Of a stretch of 47,761 nt of DNA, positions 25,032 to 34,464 are shown piece by piece (within the stretch, counting starts at the first letter, position 1; each line of letters begins with the position of its first letter). The stretch is taken from NCBI RefSeq assembly GCF_024054555.1, contig NZ_JAMXLY010000024.1:1-47761 (forward strand). The letters run 5' to 3'. This stretch comes from Segatella cerevisiae. Lineage in GTDB: Bacteria > Bacteroidota > Bacteroidia > Bacteroidales > Bacteroidaceae. A program made the position numbers and the translations under genes. The notes beneath the pieces were generated by a model. The model was not told where the DNA came from and did no database searches. It was given only the letters and a program-made list of their open reading frames with translations.

Positions 25032-27941
25032 ATGAAATTAAATTTTAAACTTACCCTAATCTTCCTGTTGATAACGACAGGATGCCTAGCCCAAAAGACC
25101 TACAATTATCAGACCATCGAGAATGATCCGATGCACACTCGCATCTACACTCTGGACAATGGACTGAAGATCTATCTGTCTGTCAACAAGGAGAAGCCGA
25201 GGATCCAGGCCGATATTGCCGTGAGGACAGGTTCGAGGAATGACCCTCATGAGACAACCGGACTGGCACACTACCTGGAGCATCTGATGTTCAAGGGCAC
25301 GGACAAATTCGGTACGACTGATTATGCCAAGGAAAAGCCGTATCTCGATGACATCGAAGCACGCTACGAAAGTTACCGCAAACTCACAGATCCTGCTGCA
25401 CGCAAGAAAGCCTACCACGAGATCGACTCCGTGTCTCAACTGGCAGCCAAGTACAACATCCCCAACGAATACGACAAGATGATGGCTTCCATCGGTTCTG
25501 AAGGCAGTAATGCATTCACCAGCAATGAAGTCACCTGCTATACGGAAAACATTCCAAGCAATGAAATCGAAAACTGGGCAAAAGTTCAGGGAGACCGGTT
25601 TCAGAATATGGTCATCAGAGGTTTTCACACCGAACTTGAAGCCGTCTATGAAGAGTATAATATAGGACTCGCCAGTGACGGCAACAAGGAATGGGATGCC
25701 TTGATGAAAAAACTCTTCCCCACGCACCCCTATGGCACACAGACCACTATAGGGACACAGCAACACCTCAAGAATCCTTCCATCACTCGCATCAAACAGT
25801 ATTTCCAGCGCTATTATGTCCCGAACAACGTGGCAATTTGCATGGCCGGAGATTTCGACCCTGACCAGACCGTCGCCATTCTCGACAAATATTTCGGAAC
25901 ATGGAAGAAGAGCGATCAACTCTCCCGCCCTGAGTTTGCACCGCAACCTGCCATCACTGCCCCAAAAGATACGGCTGTATTAGGTCTGGAAGCAGAGAAT
26001 GTCATGCTGGGATGGCGGTTCCCCGCAGCACAAGAAGCAGCCTGCGACACGCTGGATATCATCAGTGACCTGCTCTCCAATGGAACGGCAGGACTCCTCG
26101 ACCTCAACCTCAACCAACCGATGAAGGTTCAAGGCGCCGGCGCTGAGACGGAAGAACTGACCGACTACTCTGCCTTTATTATGGAGGGAATGCCCAAACA
26201 GGGACAGACCTTGGAGCAAGTCCGCACCTTATTACTGGAGCAACTTGACAAACTCAAACGCGGGGAGTTCTCTGACAATCTCCTGCCTTCTGTCATCAAC
26301 AACAAGAAACTCGAATATATGAAAGGGTTGCTCAGCAATGAGAACCGTGTCAACAACATGGTCGACGCTTTCATCAACCGCAAACAATGGGAGCAAGTTT
26401 ACGGCAGACTCCTCAGTCAGGAGAAAATGACAAAAGAGCAGATCGTCAATTTTGCGAAAGCCTATCTCAACAACAATTTTGTCTGTGTCTATAAACGTAT
26501 CGGAACAGACACGACCCAGAAGAAGATCGACAAGCCGCAGATTACCCCGATCCCCAGCAACCGCCAATACTCGAGCCAGTTCCTCAGGGACGTCGAAAGC
26601 AGCAAAGTCCAGCCCATCGCTCCTGTCTTCGTGGATTTCCACAAAGATCTCGAGGATACCAAGACAAAGAAGGGACTGTCCTTGCTCTATAAGCAAAATA
26701 CGACTGACAAACTCTTCAATCTCTCTTTCTACTATGATTTCGGGACAGAGGATGACAAGGAGATGGATCTTGCTGCTGATTACCTCACCTATCTGGGGAC
26801 CGACAAGATGACCCCTGCACAAGTCAAACAGGCTTTCTATGCTTTGGCTTGCCAGTATGATATCAGTGTCAGCAACGGTACCAGTCACATCTCCCTGACC
26901 GGTCTTTCCGAGAATATGCCCAAAGCCTTGGACCTGTTGACAGACCTGATCAACCACGCCAAAGCAGACAAATCCTCTTATAACCAGTTTGTCGATCTGA
27001 TCCTGAAAGATCGGGAGGATGCAAAGAAGAAACAAAACAGTAATTTCCGCGCCCTTTGCGACTATGCCATTTACGGTCCTTACAACCCCTCACGCAATCA
27101 ATACAGTCAAGACCAACTCCGCAACTTCGACCCGCAGAAATTGATTGGCCACCTCAAGAACTTATTGAACATGCAGCAGACTGTCCTCTATTTCGGTCCG
27201 CTGACAGAGCCTCAACTCGACCTTGCCCTCGGCAAAGGCTATCCCACTCCTGCCAAACTGCAACCTGTCCCTGTAGGGAAACCCTATACCGAGCAACCTA
27301 CGCCCAAGAATGAGATTCTCCTCGCGCCGTATCAGGCCAAGAACATCTATATGAGAATGTACAACGAAGAAGGTGTCAAGTTCGATCCGAGTCAACTTGC
27401 CCGGAAAGAACTCTTCAACGAATATTTCGGTGGAGGAATGAATGCCATCGTCTTCCAGGAGTTGCGCGAGTCCCGCGGATTGGCCTACAACGCCTATGCT
27501 AGTTATAACTATATGCCAAGGTACGACCACCCCGAGTACTTCTTCACCCACATCATCTCCCAGAATGACAAGATGATGGACTGCATCAGGGTATTCCATG
27601 AGATCATGGACACGATCCCGCAGTCACAAAGGACCTTTGACGTATCCAAACAAAGTCTGGACAAGGCCATCAGGACCAGCCGCATTACACGTAATGACAT
27701 CCTCGTGAACTACTACAACTGGACACACTACTACCATTTGCAATTTGATCCCCGCCAGAAGGCATTCGAAGACCTGCCGGGACTGCAAATGAAAGATATC
27801 GTCGACTTCGCAAACAACTATATCGCACGCAAGCCCTATCGGTACGCAATCCTTGGAGACAAAGACAATATCGATGTCAACGGACTCTCGAAAATTGCCC
27901 CGATCCGGAATCTGACGACTGAAGAGATCTTCGGTTATTAA
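25032..27941 (+). CDS. M16-family (pitrilysin/insulinase) zinc metalloprotease
   Basis: 969 residues, long enough for the fused two-half M16 architecture. The active-site signature is the inverted HxxEH, here HYLEH (His80, Glu83, His84), with the distal glutamate in ELEAVYEEYN (201-210). The second half lacks HxxEH, as expected for the inactive M16 half, and has the typical RESRGLAYNAYASY. The N-terminus (LIFLLITTGCLAQ) is an export signal, possibly a lipoprotein signal with Cys18, so it acts in the periplasm or outer membrane. It starts 66 bases after the DUF4954 gene without a clear promoter. Confidence 0.93.
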   Translation: MKLNFKLTLIFLLITTGCLAQKTYNYQTIENDPMHTRIYTLDNGLKIYLSVNKEKPRIQADIAVRTGSRNDPHETTGLAHYLEHLMFKGTDKFGTTDYAKEKPYLDDIEARYESYRKLTDPAARKKAYHEIDSVSQLAAKYNIPNEYDKMMASIGSEGSNAFTSNEVTCYTENIPSNEIENWAKVQGDRFQNMVIRGFHTELEAVYEEYNIGLASDGNKEWDALMKKLFPTHPYGTQTTIGTQQHLKNPSITRIKQYFQRYYVPNNVAICMAGDFDPDQTVAILDKYFGTWKKSDQLSRPEFAPQPAITAPKDTAVLGLEAENVMLGWRFPAAQEAACDTLDIISDLLSNGTAGLLDLNLNQPMKVQGAGAETEELTDYSAFIMEGMPKQGQTLEQVRTLLLEQLDKLKRGEFSDNLLPSVINNKKLEYMKGLLSNENRVNNMVDAFINRKQWEQVYGRLLSQEKMTKEQIVNFAKAYLNNNFVCVYKRIGTDTTQKKIDKPQITPIPSNRQYSSQFLRDVESSKVQPIAPVFVDFHKDLEDTKTKKGLSLLYKQNTTDKLFNLSFYYDFGTEDDKEMDLAADYLTYLGTDKMTPAQVKQAFYALACQYDISVSNGTSHISLTGLSENMPKALDLLTDLINHAKADKSSYNQFVDLILKDREDAKKKQNSNFRALCDYAIYGPYNPSRNQYSQDQLRNFDPQKLIGHLKNLLNMQQTVLYFGPLTEPQLDLALGKGYPTPAKLQPVPVGKPYTEQPTPKNEILLAPYQAKNIYMRMYNEEGVKFDPSQLARKELFNEYFGGGMNAIVFQELRESRGLAYNAYASYNYMPRYDHPEYFFTHIISQNDKMMDCIRVFHEIMDTIPQSQRTFDVSKQSLDKAIRTSRITRNDILVNYYNWTHYYHLQFDPRQKAFEDLPGLQMKDIVDFANNYIARKPYRYAILGDKDNIDVNGLSKIAPIRNLTTEEIFGY

Positions 27942-28058
27942 GATACCGGAAATAATCTTAGGCTACGACCGAGATCAGGCGGAAGGCCCTATCAAGGGGC
28001 CAAAGCCAGGAATATGAAAAGAAAAGGGAATATTTAATTAATATAAAACATTGTTACT

Positions 28059-29717
28059 ATGGGAAAAATACCAGATTTCAAGTATGCTCCAATGTTTCAG
28101 ACCGGAAAGGATGACACGGAGTATCGCCTGCTGACCAAAGACGGTGTGAGCACTGGCGAATTTGAAGGAAAAGAGATTTTGAAAGTCAGCAAGGAAGCTT
28201 TGACCCTACTGGCACAACAATCTTTCCACGATGCAGAGTTTACTCTCCGCCGCGCCCACAACGAGCAGGTGGCTGCCATTCTGAAAGATCCGGAAGCTAC
28301 AGAAAACGATAAATATGTTGCACTCCAGTTTCTGCGCAATGCTGACATCGCAGCCAAGGGTGTCCTGCCCTTCTGCCAGGATACCGGTACTGCCATCATC
28401 CACGCTGAAAAGGGACAACAGGTCTACACCGGTTTCGATGATGCCGAGGCACTGTCACAGGGTGTTTTCAATACTTTCACGCAGGACAACCTGAGGTATT
28501 CTCAGAATGCCCCCCTGAACATGTATGACGAGGTCAACACCCGCTGCAACCTTCCTGCCCAGATCGACATCGAGGCCACAGAAGGTGAAGAATACCGCTT
28601 CATCTGTGTTGCCAAAGGTGGTGGTTCTGCCAACAAGACCTATTATTGGCCAATGACAAAAGCGCTGATCCAGAATGAAGGCACCTTGATTCCGTTCCTC
28701 GTAGAGAAGATGAAGAGTCTGGGTACCGCTGCTTGCCCGCCTTATCATATCGCCATCGTTATCGGCGGCACCAGTGCAGAGAAAAACTTGCTGACGGTCA
28801 AGTTGGCTTCCATCAAATTCTATGATAATCTCCCGACGACAGGAGACGAGACCGGTCGTGCATTCAGGGACACAGACCTGGAAGCCAAACTTCTCAAGGA
28901 AGCCCAGCACATCGGACTTGGCGCACAGTTTGGCGGCAAGTATTTCGCACATGACGTCCGTGTAGTACGTCTTCCCCGCCATGGCGCCAGTTGCCCTGTA
29001 GGCATCGGCGTGAGTTGCTCGGCAGACCGGAACATCAAAGGCAAGATCAACCGCGACGGGATCTGGCTCGAGAAGATGGATTCCAATCCTTCCGAACTGA
29101 TTCCTGAAGAATACCGCAAAGCCGGTGAAGGACCTAAGGGAGTCGAGATCGACTTGGACAAGGGTATCGACAGTGTCCGCAAAGAACTCACCAAGTATCC
29201 TGTTTCCACACGTGTCAGCCTCACCGGTACGATCATTGTAGCACGTGATATCGCACATGCCAGACTGAAAGCCGCTTTGGACAAAGGTCAGGATCTGCCA
29301 CAGTATTTCAAGGATCATCCTATCCTTTATGCAGGGCCTGCCAAGACACCTGAAGGTTATTCCTGTGGTTCCATGGGCCCGACGACAGCCAACCGTATGG
29401 ATCCTTATGTCGATGAATTCCAGTCACACGGCGCATCCCTCGTGATGATCGCCAAGGGCAACCGTACTCAGGTCGTCACTGATGCCTGCAAGAAATACGG
29501 AGGTTTCTACCTCGGCACGATCGGCGGTATCGCTGCATTGCTGTCCAAGGAATGCATCAAGAGTATCGACTGTGTCGCTTTCCCTGAGTTAGGGATGGAA
29601 GCCATCTGGAAGATTGTCGTAAAGGACTTCCCTGCCTTTATCCTCGTGGATGACAAAGGCAATGACTTCTTCAAACAACTGAAGCCGTGGAGCCCCTGCA
29701 ATCAGTGCGGGAAATAA
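28059..29717 (+). CDS. fumA: Class I fumarate hydratase ([4Fe-4S])
   Basis: 552 residues, the single-chain form with alpha- and beta-type parts. It interconverts fumarate and malate in the cytosol, in Bacteroidales mainly in the reductive branch to succinate and propionate. Cluster-ligand candidates include Cys106 in [23 protein letters not shown] and [17 protein letters not shown] are the class I signatures. It has no visible promoter in the 117-base gap after the protease gene but does have a strong terminator. Confidence 0.95.
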   Translation: MGKIPDFKYAPMFQTGKDDTEYRLLTKDGVSTGEFEGKEILKVSKEALTLLAQQSFHDAEFTLRRAHNEQVAAILKDPEATENDKYVALQFLRNADIAAKGVLPFCQDTGTAIIHAEKGQQVYTGFDDAEALSQGVFNTFTQDNLRYSQNAPLNMYDEVNTRCNLPAQIDIEATEGEEYRFICVAKGGGSANKTYYWPMTKALIQNEGTLIPFLVEKMKSLGTAACPPYHIAIVIGGTSAEKNLLTVKLASIKFYDNLPTTGDETGRAFRDTDLEAKLLKEAQHIGLGAQFGGKYFAHDVRVVRLPRHGASCPVGIGVSCSADRNIKGKINRDGIWLEKMDSNPSELIPEEYRKAGEGPKGVEIDLDKGIDSVRKELTKYPVSTRVSLTGTIIVARDIAHARLKAALDKGQDLPQYFKDHPILYAGPAKTPEGYSCGSMGPTTANRMDPYVDEFQSHGASLVMIAKGNRTQVVTDACKKYGGFYLGTIGGIAALLSKECIKSIDCVAFPELGMEAIWKIVVKDFPAFILVDDKGNDFFKQLKPWSPCNQCGK

Positions 29718-29746
29718 TTAAGATACTGATTATATCAACCACTATC

Positions 29747-29780
29747 AAGTCCTTTTCTCTCAGGGGAAAAGGACTTTTTT
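29747..29780 (+). terminator. Intrinsic terminator of the fumarase gene
   Basis: AAGTCCTTTTC (29747-29757) pairs with GAAAAGGACTT (29766-29776) around an eight-base loop, followed by a T-run. Confidence 0.85.
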
Positions 29781-29833
29781 ATGTCTCTCCGCCAACCCCC
29801 TTTTTGAAGTCTTTATATAATTTTAAGGGTATT

Positions 29834-29865
29834 TTTGGCGTATTCAATATTTTATTATACCTTTG
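29834..29865 (+). promoter_or_regulatory. Promoter of the thiamine operon
   Basis: TTTG (29834-29837), a 20-base spacer and TACCTTTG (29858-29865) fit the consensus. The RNA would start near 29872, with a small hairpin (AACGGCA / TGCCGTT) just before the riboswitch. Confidence 0.7.
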
Positions 29866-29887
29866 CAAACGAACGGCAAACTGCCGT

Positions 29888-30010
29888 TTAGGGGGTGCCC
29901 GTCGTATTCTTTCCATTCCTGACAGAAAGAAAAGAATGCATTTGACGGAGCTGAGAATATACCCATTAACCTGATCCGGGCAATGCCGGCGTAGGGAATA
30001 CGACTCCCTT
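29888..30010 (+). promoter_or_regulatory. TPP riboswitch (THI element)
   Basis: The aptamer landmarks occur in order: GGGGGTGCC (29891-29899), GGAGCTGAGA (29947-29956), ATACCC, CCTGATCCGGGCAATGCC and GCGTAGGGAA. An optional extra stem lies between the P2 strands (ATTCTTT / AAAGAAT). It should turn the downstream genes off when thiamine pyrophosphate is plentiful. GTCGTATTC (29901-29909) is perfectly complementary to GAATACGAC (29996-30004), a plausible alternative fold that would break P2. AGGGA (29993-29997) can pair with TCCCT (30005-30009) before a T-rich run. Confidence 0.95.
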
Positions 30011-30037
30011 TATTATTTTTTTAATATTATAGGTATA

Positions 30038-32410
30038 ATGAAAAAGATTGTATTGTTGTCTCTGGCCTTAGCTGGGATAAACACAATCCAAGCGCAACAA
30101 CTTGACACGACCAAGACGCAACACCTTTCTGAGGTAGTCGTCAACGCTATCCGTGCCAAGAAAGACGCGCCATTTGCAGTAGCTAACATCGACAAGAACG
30201 AACTGGCAACTTTCTCCAAGACAGGACAGGAACTTCCGTTCCTTTTCTCCCATACACCGGGTGTTTTGGCATGGGGTGAGAACGGGACCGGTACAGGACC
30301 TGTTTCCATGCGCCTTCGTGGAGCTGCAGGCAGCAGGATCAACGTCACCATCGACGGTGTCCCTCTCAATTCCCCTGAAGATGAGTCGGTTTTCTGGGTG
30401 AACATGAACTCTTATGCAGCTATTCTGCAGTCAGCCCAGATTCAGCGGGGTGTAGGAACTTCCACAAATGGTGACGGTGCTTTCGGAGGGTCTGTCTCCC
30501 TGAACACCCTCAATCCGTCCTATCATCCTTATTTCGATCTGACAGGTTCCTACGGCTTTTTCAATGCTTACAACATCGGAGCCAATTTCTCTACAGGACT
30601 GTTGGGAAAGCACTTTATCTTCGACGGGGCATATCATGAGACCCGCACTGACGGATACATCCATGGCACTGACGGACGTTCCGGATCCTATTACGGCGGA
30701 CTGACCTATTTGGGAAACAACTTTATCCTCAAATACAAGAACATCGGTAACTTTGAGAAGACCGGTCAGGCCTGGAATGGTGTTGTCGCCGGCAATGATG
30801 ATGCGACACTGATGGATGAAGGCATCAGGACGTACAAAGATATGTACCGTGCCGGACTGGGGAAGTTCAACAACCTCTATGAATACCTGCTTTTCGACAG
30901 CAAGGACTGGACCTTCCAGAAAGACAAGAACGGGAACTATATGACCCAACGCTACCAACTCTCAGACGGTTCTCTATGGAAAAGGACAACGGACAACTTC
31001 TACCAGAACCACAATATCCTCTCTGCAGCTTGGCAAATCAACCCCAATTGGACGACCAATGCATCCCTGCGCTACACCTATGGCTATGGCTATTACAATG
31101 AATTCAGGTATCAGAACAAACTCGCCAAGTTCGGCATATCCGACTTTACGAAGTCTGACGGTACCGTTCTTCAGAAGACTGACTTTATCCGGAAGAAAGG
31201 TTTGACCCAGAATACGTATGGGTTCATCTGGGATACAGACTATAAAAGTCAATACCTGGACGTGACAGGCGGACTTGCCCTCCAGTATTTTACCTGTAAT
31301 CACTGGGGCAGACTGACGTACATGGCAGACCCGGAGTTGGCTGCAAAATACATGCCTAACGGCAGCAACTACCCTTATTATGACTCCGACGCCCACAAGG
31401 GAGATTACAGCGGGTTCATCAAGGCAACGGGCAAGTTGACTAACTGGTTTGATCTTTTCTTGGATCTGCAATACCGTCACATTGACTATAAGACGGATGG
31501 TATCAATGATTACTTCTATGACCAGAAAGGGAAATATAACAATCAGGTCCTCGACATCAACAAGCACTATAACTTCTTCAATCCGAAGGCCGGTATCAAC
31601 CTGCACTGGGATACGCAACGCGCCTATGCTTCAGTGGCCATCAGCCATCGTGAACCTGAGCGCAACAACTTCACCGACAACGGCAAATACCCTGCACCTA
31701 AAGCCGAGAAAGTCACAGACTGGGAAGTCGGCTATGAATATACGGGTTCCAACTGGCATGCAGGTGTCAACCTCTATGACATGGCCTATCACAATCAGTT
31801 CGTCCAAACCGGAGAACTCAGTGACATCGGTGAGAACCTGACGACGAACATCAAGAAATCCTATCGTGTCGGTGCAGAACTGACTGCAGGTTACGCTCCC
31901 TTCAACTTCCTGACACTCGAAGGAAATGCCGCTTTGAGCAAGAACCGCATCAAAGACTTTACCGAAGTGGTAGACAACTGGGACGATGAAGACAACCCTG
32001 TGCATGTCCATTACAGCAAATCGACTTTGAGTTATTCTCCTTCCGCTATCCTGAACGGATTCCTGACTGCTCACTTTGCAGGATTCGAGGGCACCTGGCA
32101 CACCAATTTCGTGAGCCGGCAATACCTGGACAATACGGAAAACAAGGACCGGTCTCTGCCCTGCTATTCTCAAACTGACATATCGCTCAACTATACCTGG
32201 AAATTTCAGGAGATATGGAAACCGATAAAGAAAATCATTTTGGGACTGGACCTGAACAATATCTTCGACCGTCACTATGCACCCATGGGTTGGGTCTACT
32301 CCGCAGTAGGCAAATCAAGTGGGTACACACTCGACAAACGCTACTATCAGATCGGATTCAATCCTATGGCAGGATTCAACATGATGGGACATCTCACCAT
32401 CTGTTTCTAA
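30038..32410 (+). CDS. TonB-dependent outer membrane receptor, probable thiamine importer (OMthi type)
   Basis: 790 residues with a signal peptide (KKIVLLSLALAGINTIQAQ). The TonB-box/plug start is HLSEVVVNAIRAKKDAPFAV, the plug is seen in RLRGAAGSRINVTIDGVPLN, and the barrel ends in an aromatic-terminated strand (MMGHLTICF). It lacks the carboxypeptidase-like domain of SusC proteins, which fits a small-molecule receptor. Placement directly behind a TPP riboswitch and before PnuT and thiamine pyrophosphokinase genes matches the OMthi-pnuT-tnr3 operon described in Bacteroides. The ligand (thiamine and/or its phosphates) is inferred from this context. Confidence 0.93.
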   Translation: MKKIVLLSLALAGINTIQAQQLDTTKTQHLSEVVVNAIRAKKDAPFAVANIDKNELATFSKTGQELPFLFSHTPGVLAWGENGTGTGPVSMRLRGAAGSRINVTIDGVPLNSPEDESVFWVNMNSYAAILQSAQIQRGVGTSTNGDGAFGGSVSLNTLNPSYHPYFDLTGSYGFFNAYNIGANFSTGLLGKHFIFDGAYHETRTDGYIHGTDGRSGSYYGGLTYLGNNFILKYKNIGNFEKTGQAWNGVVAGNDDATLMDEGIRTYKDMYRAGLGKFNNLYEYLLFDSKDWTFQKDKNGNYMTQRYQLSDGSLWKRTTDNFYQNHNILSAAWQINPNWTTNASLRYTYGYGYYNEFRYQNKLAKFGISDFTKSDGTVLQKTDFIRKKGLTQNTYGFIWDTDYKSQYLDVTGGLALQYFTCNHWGRLTYMADPELAAKYMPNGSNYPYYDSDAHKGDYSGFIKATGKLTNWFDLFLDLQYRHIDYKTDGINDYFYDQKGKYNNQVLDINKHYNFFNPKAGINLHWDTQRAYASVAISHREPERNNFTDNGKYPAPKAEKVTDWEVGYEYTGSNWHAGVNLYDMAYHNQFVQTGELSDIGENLTTNIKKSYRVGAELTAGYAPFNFLTLEGNAALSKNRIKDFTEVVDNWDDEDNPVHVHYSKSTLSYSPSAILNGFLTAHFAGFEGTWHTNFVSRQYLDNTENKDRSLPCYSQTDISLNYTWKFQEIWKPIKKIILGLDLNNIFDRHYAPMGWVYSAVGKSSGYTLDKRYYQIGFNPMAGFNMMGHLTICF

Positions 32411-32413
32411 AGC

Positions 32414-33028
32414 ATGGAACAATTTTTCTCTGTACACTGGCTGGACATCCTGACGACCCTCGTAGGGGTCGTCTATGTCTGGCTTGAATATAAGGCAAGC
32501 ATCTGGCTTTGGATTGTCGGTATCATCATGCCGGTGATGTGTATCGTGCTCTATTGGCAACACGGGCTGTACGCTGATTTCGGTATGAATATCTATTATA
32601 CGCTGGCGGCAATCTACGGTTATGCGGTCTGGAAATTCGGAAAGAAGAAACAGCAAACTGATGAACAGGAAATGCCGATCACGCATTATAAAGTCCGGTT
32701 GATCATTCCCTCCATTATCATCTGGTTGATTGCCTGGGCTGGGATCTACTGGATCCTCATCCGCTTTACCAATTCCAACGTGCCTATATGTGATTCATTC
32801 ATCAATTCCCTGAGTTTTATCGGACTGTGGGCATTGGCGAGGAAATACCTCGAGCAATGGTTCGTATGGATGGCTGTCGACTCTGTCAGTGCCGTACTCT
32901 ATGTCTATAAAGGCATCCCGTTCATGGCAGGACTGAACGTTCTCTATACCATCGTCAGCATAGCCGGATTATTCAAATGGAAGAAAATGATGGAAGAAGC
33001 ACAACATCCTGCAAGAACAAATTCCTGA
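32414..33028 (+). CDS. pnuT: PnuT thiamine transporter (PnuC family)
   Basis: 204 residues with about seven hydrophobic helices. PnuC-family features are the early WLDILTTLVGVVYVWLEYKA and the Trp/Tyr-rich middle (LYADFGMNIYYTLAAIYGYA). These inner-membrane facilitators pass vitamins that are then trapped by phosphorylation. The riboswitch and the following kinase gene point to thiamine rather than nicotinamide riboside. The start is 3 bases after the receptor's stop. Confidence 0.92.
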   Translation: MEQFFSVHWLDILTTLVGVVYVWLEYKASIWLWIVGIIMPVMCIVLYWQHGLYADFGMNIYYTLAAIYGYAVWKFGKKKQQTDEQEMPITHYKVRLIIPSIIIWLIAWAGIYWILIRFTNSNVPICDSFINSLSFIGLWALARKYLEQWFVWMAVDSVSAVLYVYKGIPFMAGLNVLYTIVSIAGLFKWKKMMEEAQHPARTNS

Positions 33029-33052
33029 CAGGAACGAAAAAATACATAATTC

Positions 33053-33781
33053 ATGAACTATCCCCTGATAACTGCCGAGAGCAGATTTGACTATATTATC
33101 CTTGCTGACGGAGATTTTCCGAGTCATCAGATTCCTTTGGGAATCCTCGGGAATGCGAAGTCTGTCATTTGCTGTGACGGTGCAGGAGCGCAATTTATGG
33201 AACGGCTGAAACGACTCCCTGCCGCAATCGTAGGTGACGGTGATTCATTGTCGGAAGATTTCAAGAAACAATACCCTCAACTTTTCCATCACATAAAAGA
33301 GCAAGAAGATAACGACCTGACAAAGGCAACGAAATATGCACTATCGCTAGAAAGAAATACCCAGGACAAGAATCCTGATAAAGCATCCAACGGCATCAGG
33401 CAGCACTCTTCTGAAAAGCCGACTCTTTTTGCCTATCTTGGAGCCACAGGCAAACGTGAAGACCACACCTTCTCCAATATAGGATTGATGATACATTATT
33501 TAGAGCATCTGAATATTCACCCCGTTATGGTTACAGACTATGGCTGGTTTGTGCCGGCACAAGGAGACTGCACTTTCGGGACCATGCCCAGACAACAAGT
33601 CAGCATCTTCAATTTCAGTTGTAAACGCTTGGACAGTAAAGGGCTCGTCTGGTCAGCTTATCCTTATAAAGAACTCTGGCAGGGCAGTTTGAATGAAGCC
33701 ATCGGAAAACAAATAGAACTCAATGGAGACGGCTACTATTTGGTCTATCGTACATTCGAGATTAAAAAGAACAGACCATAA
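33053..33781 (+). CDS. thiN: Thiamine pyrophosphokinase
   Basis: 242 residues. The N-terminal catalytic part has ICCDGAGAQF, the metal-binding IVGDGDSLS and QEDNDLTKA; the C-terminal part has LGATGKREDHTFSNIGLM and SIFNFSCKRLDSKGLVW. The enzyme converts thiamine to TPP with ATP and so traps thiamine brought in by PnuT. A Lys/Asn-rich insert (around residues 105-120) lengthens the loop before LGATG. It starts 24 bases after pnuT and is the third gene of the riboswitch operon. The name tnr3 is used for the Bacteroides equivalent. Confidence 0.93.
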   Translation: MNYPLITAESRFDYIILADGDFPSHQIPLGILGNAKSVICCDGAGAQFMERLKRLPAAIVGDGDSLSEDFKKQYPQLFHHIKEQEDNDLTKATKYALSLERNTQDKNPDKASNGIRQHSSEKPTLFAYLGATGKREDHTFSNIGLMIHYLEHLNIHPVMVTDYGWFVPAQGDCTFGTMPRQQVSIFNFSCKRLDSKGLVWSAYPYKELWQGSLNEAIGKQIELNGDGYYLVYRTFEIKKNRP

Positions 33782-34407
33782 TAACCTCCATATCCGAACA
33801 TTTTTGTCGGAAGTTTTTCCACCATTTTACTATTTTCCAACCTGACGGATAGTGGCAGATGCCATTTCATCTGCAATTTATTCCAAAATAAAATATAATG
33901 ATCTGATTCCGAAGAATTCACTATCTAATCATCGTTAGATCATCCATGATATTCTCTCTGCAAATGATCCTTTTTCCCAATTCCAGCTACACTCCAAAAA
34001 GAAAAGATAAGGGGGATTGCACGTCAAAAAGAAAAGCCAGTAAAACTGTCTATGTCAACAGTAAAAAATGATTGTCAATCAGTAATGACAAACACCTTTT
34101 GCCCCCATCGGGAAGAGCAAGTCATAGTTTCTCGATAGAGAGCCTCGACTTTCGAGAAACAAGACGCCGACTTTCGAGAAACTATAAAGTGGGCTATTTT
34201 ACGGAATGACTAAACCTAAAATCTGTAGACACATTCCCCTAGATCATGCAGATTAACCGAACACAATAGATTAACCCATGCTGATTTCATTGACATCGTC
34301 CGTTTCTAATCTTCACTCTATTTCTCAGGCAAAGAGACACTGATTTTCTCCAAGCCAATATTTATTATATCAAAACATCACAAAATCACTTCTAACAAAA
34401 AAGATAC
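33782..34407. other. Intergenic region without a gene
   Basis: The region lies between two convergent operons. It contains a weak hairpin (GCAGATG 33855-33861 / CATCTGC 33868-33874) that may end the thiamine operon and the GTTTCTCGA repeat cluster at 34124-34185. No open frame with coding character was found. Confidence 0.6.
34124..34185. repeat. REP-like cluster of GACTTTCGAGAAAC motifs
   Basis: ATAGTTTCTCGA (34124-34135) is the exact inverse of TCGAGAAACTAT (34174-34185). Between and within them GACTTTCGAGAAAC occurs twice as a direct repeat (34147-34160 and 34169-34182). The arrangement resembles a repetitive extragenic palindromic element. It can fold into alternative hairpins. Confidence 0.6.
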
Positions 34408-34447
34408 GAAAAAAGGCGGCATCAAAAAATTGATGCTGCCTTTTTTA
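34408..34447. terminator. Terminator of SusCD pair 2
   Basis: A GGCGGCATCAA arm (34415-34425) pairs with TTGATGCTGCC (34430-34440) with one mismatch, flanked by A-run and T-run on both sides. It lies just past the SusD stop codon on the minus strand and can act in both directions. Confidence 0.8.
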
Positions 34448-34464
34448 CGATTAAAATACGCTGT

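Noticed and set aside
26232..27035. Long minus-strand open frame (267 residues) inside the M16 protease gene
   Set aside because: It is antisense to a clear protease, has no recognisable motif, and follows the codon bias of the plus-strand gene.
28455..29318. Minus-strand open frame of 287 residues inside the fumarase gene
   Set aside because: It is a shadow of the fumarase coding sequence with no domain of its own.
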